Shown here one piece after another: positions 17,425 through 24,447 of a stretch of DNA of 53,082 nt; the first letter of the stretch is position 1, and each line of letters opens with the position of its first letter. Both the position numbers and the translations under genes were made by a program. The stretch comes from Kofleriaceae bacterium (lineage in GTDB: Bacteria > Myxococcota_A > Polyangia > Haliangiales > Haliangiaceae), in contig JANTGM010000032.1 of NCBI GenBank assembly GCA_024762925.1, positions 1 to 53,082 on the forward strand. The letters are read 5' to 3'. The notes under the pieces were generated by a model, which was not told the DNA's origin, did not search any database, and was given only the letters and a program-made list of their open reading frames with translations.

Positions 17425-18159
17425 CTACCTAGGGGCAAACTCGGTTGTACTGGTGCGGACAGCGTTCAGGTTGCGCACTTCCTCTTGGGAGAAGCCGTTA
17501 CGGGTGCCGCTGGGTAACTCGGAGGCGATGAAAGCTAGAATGATCTCACGGGCCTGCGCCCCCTCCTTGGCATTGCCTGCGCCACCCTCCGCACACTCAT
17601 CCCACAGCGCAAAGAGTAGCTGGCGACGAGTCTGTGCATCCCATTGCTGGCGCCAAATCGCAGAAAGATAGGCGGGGAGGGCATCGATGGCTCGCTTGCG
17701 AACCTGCGCGCGGTTGTGCTTGGACAGGGCTGCACGACGCTCAAAGGTTTCTTCCAATAGCTCCAGTTTTTGCCAGGCGTAGGGGTCATACTTGCCAAGA
17801 ATATCCGTGAGATCAAAGACGCCGAATGCTCGTGGCCCTGTAACTGGATCCGATGAGAGGCCGGTTGAGAGTACCTTTGCGTCAAAGATGAGTCGCCCAT
17901 CATCATGGATACGCGCGCTAAAACCGGGCTGACTAAGGGTACGACCAGAACCCAAGCTGGGATCGGGTGGCACCTCGGCTGCACTTGGGGGAGGCAGGCT
18001 TGGCATCGGCGAGTGGGCCGTGAATGGCAGTGGTGGAAGCGCCTGATTGTAGGGGTAGGAATTTGGGGCGCCAGGGACCATCACGCTGGGTTGCGCCTTT
18101 GCCTCTGCGGTCGCGAGTAGGACTAGCAAAGCCGTGAGAGGCACGATTCGAATGCGCAT
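17425..18159 (-). CDS. Hypothetical exported protein
   Basis: A 244-aa protein with a Sec signal peptide (MRIRIVPLTALLVLLATAEAKAQ). ATG 18159 is preferred over 18183 because the signal peptide begins there and AAGG lies just upstream. A Pro-rich N-terminal stretch is followed by a segment with FSARIHDDGRLIFDAK and FDLTDILGKYDPYAWQKLELLE, then a helical region rich in Arg and Ala. No family recognised. FDLTDILGKYDPY resembles a recurring motif of unknown function in exported proteins of this lineage, but I cannot confirm that. Confidence 0.65.
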   Translation of the reverse strand: MRIRIVPLTALLVLLATAEAKAQPSVMVPGAPNSYPYNQALPPLPFTAHSPMPSLPPPSAAEVPPDPSLGSGRTLSQPGFSARIHDDGRLIFDAKVLSTGLSSDPVTGPRAFGVFDLTDILGKYDPYAWQKLELLEETFERRAALSKHNRAQVRKRAIDALPAYLSAIWRQQWDAQTRRQLLFALWDECAEGGAGNAKEGAQAREIILAFIASELPSGTRNGFSQEEVRNLNAVRTSTTEFAPR

Positions 18160-18285
18160 GCCTTGAGCATTTGCAAAACACATCCCACCCAGCGCGTCGG
18201 CTATCTAGCCGCGATTACGTAGCAGATCGGCATAGACCTGTTGCAAGGAGCACACAGCGGGCGCTCTTTGCAACGGGGTTGGTCA

Positions 18286-18927
18286 TTACCACCAGAAGGT
18301 GGCGTTGATGCTCTGCGTGAAAAGCCCAATATCGATGGTGTCGAATGAGTCGGAGAACGTGAGTCCGCCGCCGATTCCGACCCCCAATGTGAACTGGTCC
18401 ATGAGTGCATAGTCAACGCCCATAACGACATCGACACCGAGGGCCAGTGTGTCCCCAGCTTCGGAAAAATCGCTGATCGCAATGAAGCCGCCAGGCTCGA
18501 GGTAGGGGCGAATCTTTCCCTCGGTTGGCTTGTACATGCGGTAGCCAGCACCGGCAAAGAGCCCGACAGCGGTCTCGTTGGTCGTCATTGTTGGATCCAT
18601 TGGATCAACGACCACGCCTTTGTTGATATCAAATCCAAAGCGAATGTTCAGAAACGTCTCGGCGTCGAGCCCATAGAGCACATTGGCGGCGCCTCCATCT
18701 CCGCCCGTTGGGAACGCGGTTGAGATGCCCATTGTCCGATCTGCAACAGACGTTGATCCGGACGTGGACGTGGTTGTCGAAGTGGCGGCTGGCTCGCTTG
18801 GCTCAGGCTCACTCCAGCTCTCCGATGGCTCTGTGCTTAGAGGGTCTTCCTCGGGTTGAGCTACGGCAACTCCAGCAGTGGCCGTGAGAAACAATGCTGT
18901 GATAGCTGCACTTGTTAGGTTCTTCAT
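18286..18927 (-). CDS. Outer-membrane beta-barrel protein
   Basis: A 213-aa protein with a signal peptide (MKNLTSAAITALFLTATAGVAVAQ), a Pro/Ser/Thr-rich linker, and alternating hydrophobic strands (NIRFGFDINKGVV, AVGLFAGAGYRMY, RPYLEPGGFIAISDF, QFTLGVGIGGGLTFSD), ending in ATFWW. A C-terminal aromatic residue is the usual signal for BAM-dependent insertion. The size fits an 8-stranded OmpA/OmpX-like barrel. ATG 18927 is chosen over 18963 because the signal peptide starts there. Three 28-bp direct repeats lie 49-145 nt upstream and may control it. Confidence 0.75.
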   Translation of the reverse strand: MKNLTSAAITALFLTATAGVAVAQPEEDPLSTEPSESWSEPEPSEPAATSTTTSTSGSTSVADRTMGISTAFPTGGDGGAANVLYGLDAETFLNIRFGFDINKGVVVDPMDPTMTTNETAVGLFAGAGYRMYKPTEGKIRPYLEPGGFIAISDFSEAGDTLALGVDVVMGVDYALMDQFTLGVGIGGGLTFSDSFDTIDIGLFTQSINATFWW

Positions 18928-18975
18928 GGCGCGGAGTTTCAGGCGAGCTGTCCAATAGGGCAAATTTTTGCCGTC

Positions 18976-19072
18976 CTATCACGAGCACCTCACCGCCAGC
19001 GTTCTATCACGAGCACCTCACCGCCAGCGTTCTATCACGAGCACCTCACTGCCAGCGTCTTCTGCCAGCGTC
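18976..19072. repeat. 28-bp tandem direct repeats upstream of the barrel gene
   Basis: Three head-to-tail copies of a 28-bp unit beginning CTATCACGAGCACC and ending GCCAGCGT occur at 18976-19003, 19004-19031 and 19032-19059; the first two are identical and the third differs at two positions. A partial copy (TGCCAGCGTC) follows at 19063-19072. They could be iteron-like operator sites or a small variable-number repeat. Confidence 0.85.
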
Positions 19073-19123
19073 TTCCGAAACGTGCAAACGGTCTGCAATT
19101 TCTCGCGAGCCGAAAACACACTC

Positions 19124-20272
19124 GGCGGCCCTAGTGGGCCGCCTAACGAATCGGGGTTTCCCCTTCAAAGGTTTGAGACTTTGTACGAAGGAACAGTTTC
19201 GCTGTCGCCAGCGATCCAGCAGCCTCTTATGAGATTCGCTGCACTTCAGAGTTTTATGAACAGAGGGCTAGCAACCTATCCGGTTAGCTGCTCCCACCAT
19301 GACTTTCTTGTTTCCAAAAAGCCTTCGCGGTTTTTGCGTCTCTGTCGTCCCCTACTTCATTTGCAATCGATAGGTTCAGCCTCTCTTGCGCTTTCCGTTC
19401 TCTTTAGAGTTCGTTTCCGTTCAGAGCCCGTTGTGCATGCGGACATGCTCAACACCGTTCTTGAGGTTTCGTTCTCTATCGCGACATCCGCCCGAAGAAT
19501 CCACTAACAGCAAGCATCCGACGCTTTGCCTTCGTTCCACCCTCAGTGTTTCGCACACTCTCAGCGGTTTACTCCTCTTCCGACTTCCTGAGCTTATTTC
19601 ATCCCAGAGCCACGTTTGAGATTCGCTTTCCAAGGGTTTTCCCCACCATCAAGCCTCCACGACTCATCGCCGCTTCATGCCCTCTTTGTATTAGCGAAGT
19701 TCGTCTACTGTGAGACTGCCTTTGCAGACTGCCCACACAGCGCCAACTTTCCTCGCCGCACATTCAAGGCTTTGCTCCTGATAGCGATCCGTAACAACCA
19801 TCGATGGGGTTAGCACCGATACCGTCCGATCCCCTCCTAAGCTTCCAACTTCTCCAGGACTCACACCCTATGCCTTGGCTGCGCTTACACGCAGCCTCCA
19901 CTCATGTCCTTAGCTTCAAGGTCCTCACAGTGAACCTCGCCGCCGAACTTCAGCGTCTCATCAGCATCTGGCCCCTTGCTCTGTCCCCAGAACAAGCACC
20001 TGCTCAAGTCTTTCCTAACTGCCCTACAAACGCCGAAGCACTTGCAGAACGAGATACCCGATTCAATTGTCAAGCGACCCAAGAGAGCCGCCGAGCGATG
20101 GTGGGGACTAGTGCAGCTGGTGTGCCAGACTTGAGTTGTGCACAAGTAGGTGATTTTCTAAGATCCGGATTCTTAAGGGATTGTCGCCAATTTGAACAGG
20201 TCTGTGGACAAGCTATGGACAGAGTGTGTGACCTGAGAACCAAACTTCGAGTTCCCAATAGTTTGGGCGGCC
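19124..20272 (-). ncRNA. Candidate large structured noncoding RNA
   Basis: About 1.15 kb without a convincing gene: the frames here start without ribosome sites and read as low-complexity Ser/Arg/Pro. The minus strand is purine-rich and shows many local hairpins, several with classic RNA tetraloops: TCGCTG-GCGA-CAGCGA (19199-19214, GNRA loop), GCATG-TCCG-CATGC (19435-19448, UNCG loop), GGCTGCG/CGCAGCC (19877-19896), AGTGT/ACACT (19545-19559), a two-part stem at 19219-19242, GGGGAAACCCC (19153-19163) and a strong 8-bp stem at 19124-19143 near the 3' side. I find no group II intron domain V, RNase P, tmRNA or rRNA signature. Strand and ends are inferred, and transcription is not shown. Confidence 0.4.
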
Positions 20273-20293
20273 AGTGTCCAAACTTTGGACACT
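20273..20293. promoter_or_regulatory. Perfect 21-bp palindrome at the end of the HD hydrolase gene
   Basis: AGTGTCCAAA and TTTGGACACT flank one central base. It overlaps the stop codon of the minus-strand HD gene. In RNA it could form a 7-bp stem with an AAAGTTT loop, but no T-tract follows, so a protein-binding site or a processing hairpin is as likely as a terminator. Confidence 0.55.
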
Positions 20294-21614
20294 ATTCGGG
20301 AGTGTCGCGGGAGTGATCACGTAGCGATTCGGCGATGGGGCGAAGAGATCCCACAAGCTCGGGCGCGCAGACCAAGCGAACCGTCGAAACCGGGCGCCCT
20401 AAGGGGAGATCCTCCAGAAGTCGACCAAGTGTGACAGTGCCATAGCGTGGGTGGCCAACGACGTACAGCTCCTCGCCAGAGTGCGCGCTGTAGCCAATCT
20501 GCTCGGCGTTGTCCAAGTAGTAGTAGCTTGAGGCCGCATCACCAAAGGTGGATTCAGCGACTTGGTGGACCTCGCCACGTACCTGCTCAATGACGGATGG
20601 ATCATCGCCGAGGTCGAGAGTTTTGAACAGGCGGCGGCGCACCAGTCGATCGGCCAGATCGCGAATCACTGGGTCTTTGGCTGCGCCCAACGCACCATTT
20701 GCGCCAAGGCCAGCCCACCGGTCAATGGCGCTGTAGAGGGAGTAGTCCTCAAGGAAGAGGAATTCACTGGTGCTGAGGCGTTCGCCACGCGCGAGTTTCG
20801 CTGCCACTGCCAGCCCCTCGGGTTCCTCGCCATGGATTGCGAGCTCTGAGAAGCGACTCAGAAGTTTTATGAACATCCTTTCGGCGGCGCGAACCGCCTT
20901 GTGGTGATAGACCTGCGCATACATATACGTTCGTGCAAAGAGGTATTGCTCGACCGCGTACATTCCGCGGCGATAGTCGATTACGAGATCTTCTGGGTCG
21001 TCTCCTTTATGCACATCCTCGATGCGCAATGCGTGCAAGATCCACTCAAGATCATAGGTCGCGTAGCCCGCGCCCGAGTAGTGGCCATCACGCAAGAGAT
21101 AGTCGAGACGGTCGACGTCGAGTTGGGAGCTAACCAGCTTTCGCGCAAAGGTCGGCTTGTAGGTCTTGTTGGTAAATCTGCTGAGTGCCTCGGGAAGGTC
21201 TGGTGCAAGGCCGCGCAAAACCGCCGCCATTTCCTCGTCTTCGGTGATGATACGAGCGCCCCACTCTTCGTGGTCGAAGCTTGGAAAGACTTGCTCCCAG
21301 GTATGCGAGAACGGTCCATGACCAACATCGTGCAGGAGCGCTGCAGCTTTGACGTGCATGCGAACCGGCTCCTCAAGCCCGAGTCGCTCGACCACCAATG
21401 AGGCAACGTGGAAGGCTCCCAGAGCGTGACCAAAGCGTGAGTGTTCAGCACCCGAGTACACCTGCCATGCAAAGCCCATCTGCTTGACGCGACGCAATCG
21501 CTGAAAGGCACGGGTATCGAGAATGGCTGCTAACGGTCGGTTCTCACCAACAAACTCAATAAGTCCGTGAACAGGGTCTCGGAATACTCTATCGGCCAAG
21601 TTCGACTGGGGCAC
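20292..21614 (-). CDS. HD-superfamily phosphohydrolase (dGTPase/SAMHD1-like)
   Basis: A 440-aa cytoplasmic metal-dependent phosphohydrolase of the COG1078 type. The HD metal motif is complete: H in [14 protein letters not shown] in [14 protein letters not shown], and the later Asp in [20 protein letters not shown]. The start [38 protein letters not shown] is typical. Relatives hydrolyse dNTPs or have unknown substrates. The GTG start at 21614 is supported by GAGGTAGAG 7 nt upstream. Single gene, divergent from fdhD (97 bp). Confidence 0.9.
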   Translation of the reverse strand: MPQSNLADRVFRDPVHGLIEFVGENRPLAAILDTRAFQRLRRVKQMGFAWQVYSGAEHSRFGHALGAFHVASLVVERLGLEEPVRMHVKAAALLHDVGHGPFSHTWEQVFPSFDHEEWGARIITEDEEMAAVLRGLAPDLPEALSRFTNKTYKPTFARKLVSSQLDVDRLDYLLRDGHYSGAGYATYDLEWILHALRIEDVHKGDDPEDLVIDYRRGMYAVEQYLFARTYMYAQVYHHKAVRAAERMFIKLLSRFSELAIHGEEPEGLAVAAKLARGERLSTSEFLFLEDYSLYSAIDRWAGLGANGALGAAKDPVIRDLADRLVRRRLFKTLDLGDDPSVIEQVRGEVHQVAESTFGDAASSYYYLDNAEQIGYSAHSGEELYVVGHPRYGTVTLGRLLEDLPLGRPVSTVRLVCAPELVGSLRPIAESLRDHSRDTPE

Positions 21615-21711
21615 GCGGCGACTCTACCTCAGGGATTCATCGAGTGGTACCAAACGCCTCGCTCGCAGCACGCGCTTGGTTTGCGGTGAACAATGAACTA
21701 GCCTGGGCACG

Positions 21712-22485
21712 ATGCGCACTTCAACGCGAGCGATTCACAAGACAAGCGGCGGGCAATTGTCGCGCTTCGATGATGAACTTGCGATTGAAGAGCCGCTGGA
21801 AATTCGCGCACACAGCAAGAGTCTTGCGGTCTTGATGCGAACACCCGGTGACGACATGGAGTTGGTACGCGGGCTCTTGCGGGCCGAAGGCGTTATTCGT
21901 GAGGAACCGTTTACGCTCTCATGCGCTGGCCCAAACGAAGTGGTCTTGGACATGGACGAGGCTCTGCTAAGCCAACGATGGTCGAGCCGAGATGTGATCA
22001 GCTCATCCGCGTGTGGCGTGTGCGGAGCTGCTGCACTCGCCGTGCTCGAAGAACTCGCAGCGCCGGTGCGATCGGACTTGACGTGGTCGCCCGAGCTCGT
22101 GTGCCTTGCGCCAACGCGTCTTCGCGAGAAACAGGACATCTTCACGAAGACAGGTGGCCTGCACGCCGCTGCATTGTTCGACGCCGAGGGACAGTTGCTG
22201 GTGTGTCGCGAAGACGTGGGGCGACACAACGCTGTCGATAAAGTCATTGGCTGGGGCTGGAGCTCACCGCGAGTCCGGTTCTCAGAACAAGTCTTAGTCG
22301 TCTCTGGGCGTTTGAGCTATGAGATCGTGCACAAAGCGGTAGCCGCTGGGATTCCTCTTGTGGTTGCGGTTTCCGCGCCAAGCAGCTTGGCTGTGGATCT
22401 GGCAGAGCGTTGGCGCGTCACCCTTGCGGGGTTTGTGCGCGAGCAAACGTTCAACGTGTATAGCCACCCGGGACGCATTCGCTAG
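21712..22485 (+). CDS. fdhD: Formate dehydrogenase accessory sulfurtransferase FdhD
   Basis: A 257-aa protein that transfers sulfur from a cysteine desulfurase to the molybdenum cofactor of formate dehydrogenase. The active-site loop [12 protein letters not shown] carries the conserved Cys pair. Also seen: [62 protein letters not shown] and a [16 protein letters not shown] segment near the C-terminus. Length is normal for the family. No formate dehydrogenase or molybdenum cofactor gene is within the window, so its client enzyme must be encoded elsewhere. Confidence 0.95.
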   Translation: MRTSTRAIHKTSGGQLSRFDDELAIEEPLEIRAHSKSLAVLMRTPGDDMELVRGLLRAEGVIREEPFTLSCAGPNEVVLDMDEALLSQRWSSRDVISSSACGVCGAAALAVLEELAAPVRSDLTWSPELVCLAPTRLREKQDIFTKTGGLHAAALFDAEGQLLVCREDVGRHNAVDKVIGWGWSSPRVRFSEQVLVVSGRLSYEIVHKAVAAGIPLVVAVSAPSSLAVDLAERWRVTLAGFVREQTFNVYSHPGRIR

Positions 22486-22630
22486 AGGAAATCTTTGCTC
22501 CTGGACAGCTCCTGCAATGCCCTATCTCTTCCACAAGGAAGAACAAGGGGCCTTGAGCGTTCTGCGAACGTCCTCTGCTCATAGGCAACGTGCAATGAGG
22601 CTGTCTCAGTCTTATCCAAGGGGGGCTACC

Positions 22631-22696
22631 ATGACGCTTGCCCACGGAAATCGGGGCGCACTCACAGATGCCGCCAACCGCTGCATCGAGTTGTAA
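22631..22696 (+). CDS. Possible 21-residue leader peptide
   Basis: ATG 22631 has a strong AAGGGGGG 5-12 nt upstream. The frame encodes MTLAHGNRGALTDAANRCIE plus Leu and ends TAATG, overlapping the ATG of the next frame. This could be a translationally coupled leader or the visible end of a larger broken gene. Between fdhD (22485) and 22631 nothing else is recognisable. Confidence 0.3.
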   Translation: MTLAHGNRGALTDAANRCIEL

Positions 22697-23052
22697 TGCA
22701 TCGGGCTTGCATGGCGCGTCCTCAGTGCGGTACCCGTTGTCCCGTGAGTTCGTCACTACATCCAAGCGAGGGAATTCGGCTCCTACTCGACCGCGAGTCT
22801 GTAACCGAAGACAAGGCAACTGCCGTGTACCAAGCATCGATTTACACGACCTTGGAGATGTTCACATATCGGGCAACGCTCAATATGGATGGCACAGCCG
22901 TTGTTGAAGCGGATGGTGCCCAAGCGTCCGAAGCTGATGCCAAGCAGCTCACCAACATCGCAAGATCAACAGCGCGAGCCGCAAAGCGCAAACTCGACGA
23001 AAACCTGCCCCCGTGGCCTCCGCGCATTCTGCGATGGCGCGCACCGCGCTAG
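22696..23052 (+). CDS. Small hypothetical protein
   Basis: A frame of 118 aa whose second half looks genuinely coding (VYQASIYTTLEMFTYRATLNMDGTAVVEADGAQASEADAKQL, then basic helix and a Pro/Trp/Arg-rich tail). The start is unclear: ATG 22696 overlaps the stop of a short upstream frame; ATG 22711 and GTG 22742 are alternatives. The first 20 residues contain two Cys and read less convincingly. No signal peptide, no family recognised. Converges on the DUF4262-like gene with 22 bp between stops. Confidence 0.5.
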   Translation: MHRACMARPQCGTRCPVSSSLHPSEGIRLLLDRESVTEDKATAVYQASIYTTLEMFTYRATLNMDGTAVVEADGAQASEADAKQLTNIARSTARAAKRKLDENLPPWPPRILRWRAPR

Positions 23053-23074
23053 GTCTACGAAGTTTTCTTAGTCG

Positions 23075-23815
23075 CTACTGCTTTGGACGCGAGAGGTCGG
23101 GCTGCTGTCTCACAACCTCCGGATCGCAGCCTGGATCCCAAGGAAAGCGTCCTTCCGCATCGGCCCAGTAGATCTGTAGGATGTCGAAATCCTCGCTTCC
23201 GTGGTACCAGAGGCCGTAGCCAAGATAGTCGCGGTACCAGGTTGGATGCACAGGTTTCGCATGGAGGCTCAGTCCGGATATTGGGACGAGGTTGGTGTTT
23301 GGCTCAAGGCGTGCGCCATTGGAGATTCGGTCTCCGAGGGTATTGAGCGCTTTCGCCACGGTCTCGCTCGGTTGCCCAATCATGAGCAATTCACAATGTG
23401 ACTGCGTGACTGGCATGCCAATCGTGTACGCAAAACATGTTGGCGCCGAGATATTCTCATCACTCACAAGGGCAACAAACCAGCCGTGCTGTTCTATGCA
23501 CGCAGGTATCTCAAGGGCAAGTTGGTCTCCCTGCACCCACGGCTCATCAGCCGCTGGGCGCTCTGCATAGTCGTGTGGTGCGAGCGCAGAAATCGCGTTG
23601 AGGCTCGGGTCAATCTTGACCATCTCCTTGAGCGGCAAGGCCTGACCCTCGTGATGATCTTGCCGGTGATCACGACCACAAAGAAACATCCAGCTGCCAT
23701 CGGCTGCGCGGATGACATGAAGAACGGGGTCTTCATCTTGGGTGATGTGACGACATACGCGAACGGTGGTGTCGCGAAGTTCGTGAAGGTGGAAGAGAGC
23801 AGTTTGCGCAAGCAT
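23075..23815 (-). CDS. DUF4262-like protein
   Basis: A 246-aa cytoplasmic protein in two parts. The N-terminal half (VCRHITQDEDPVLHVIRAAD, SWMFLCGRDH, MVKIDPSLNAI) matches a module that often precedes DUF4262. The C-terminal half (IEQHGWFVALVSDE, CFAYTIGMPVTQSHCELLMIG, ETVAKALNTLGDRISNG) matches DUF4262 itself, a small fold of unknown function sometimes found near toxin or immunity genes. ATG 23815 has AGGAG at a 7-nt spacing and is preferred to 23842. Ends in SRPKQ. Nothing nearby suggests a toxin. Confidence 0.7.
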   Translation of the reverse strand: MLAQTALFHLHELRDTTVRVCRHITQDEDPVLHVIRAADGSWMFLCGRDHRQDHHEGQALPLKEMVKIDPSLNAISALAPHDYAERPAADEPWVQGDQLALEIPACIEQHGWFVALVSDENISAPTCFAYTIGMPVTQSHCELLMIGQPSETVAKALNTLGDRISNGARLEPNTNLVPISGLSLHAKPVHPTWYRDYLGYGLWYHGSEDFDILQIYWADAEGRFPWDPGCDPEVVRQQPDLSRPKQ

Positions 23816-24310
23816 CAAGAAACTCCTAGGGATAGCGGACATGGGATCCTTTTCTCGGAGTCCCTGAGCCTTCTATCGCCCGGTCTCTCGATAGTCCTAA
23901 GGAGTTTTTCGCAGCTCGCGTTTGCTCTTGGCGATCAATGATAGAACACGACACTTGCACCGACGCAGGACGGTTCGCAGCCCCACATCAAGCCCGATCG
24001 TCGTGCTCTTGATGGGCGAAACTCCAGGCCCATATGGCTGTGAAAGTTCGGACGTTGTGAAGATTGGCGTACAGGTGATCGGTTCCTCCCGCTGTACGCC
24101 ATCTGGGGTAGGGCGCAGTCGCGTCGAATGTTGTTGCTTGTGCAAATCTAGTCTGTTGGGGCGTGGGCCTCTGGTACCTCTGGGGAAGTGAGCACTCACG
24201 GCGCAAGTATTTCGCCGCAGGGTGTGGCAGTTTTGTCGGAAGACAGATCGCCTCACCCGTAGCCATGGCGAGGAACCCAAATGAATCACATTTTGTCGTA
24301 AGCAAGGATT
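23816..24310. other. Gene-free interval
   Basis: About 500 bp without a supported gene. The only structure I see is CTATCG/CGATAG (23873-23894, 10-nt loop). A 130-codon minus-strand frame (23897-24289) is Arg/Thr/Pro-rich, has no ribosome site and no recognisable motif, so I leave it out. Confidence 0.5.
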
Positions 24311-24339
24311 TTGACACGCAAGATCCGGCCCCCTAGACT
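24311..24339 (+). promoter_or_regulatory. Sigma-70-type promoter of the phosphatase-superfamily operon
   Basis: TTGACA (24311-24316), exactly 17 nt, then TAGACT (24334-24339). Transcription would start near 24346, giving a leader of about 100 nt before ATG 24448. This is the best promoter match noticed in the window. Confidence 0.6.
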
Positions 24340-24447
24340 GCCTTTGACTTTCGCGGGAATTCCTGCATTTTCCGCAGCGTTCACCTTTCTACCGTCTCTC
24401 ACCGCCGTTTTCTCGACTCTTCGAGCGAGCCAGCTTATTTAAGGGCC

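Noticed and set aside
18968-19507. 179-codon plus-strand frame across the tandem repeats
   Set aside because: No ribosome site, runs through the 28-bp repeats, Ser/Arg/Phe-rich with no motif; the complementary strand shows RNA-like hairpins instead.
19124-20272. Group II intron, RNase P RNA, tmRNA or partial rRNA
   Set aside because: No domain V hairpin, no intron-encoded protein, no tag-peptide or CCA end, and the one GAGGAAAGT match to RNase P is not followed by the rest of its core.
19804-20316. 170-codon plus-strand frame
   Set aside because: Runs into the palindrome and the end of the HD gene, no recognisable domain and no ribosome site.
23897-24289. 130-codon minus-strand frame
   Set aside because: Composition and lack of start signals fit a chance frame in an intergenic region.
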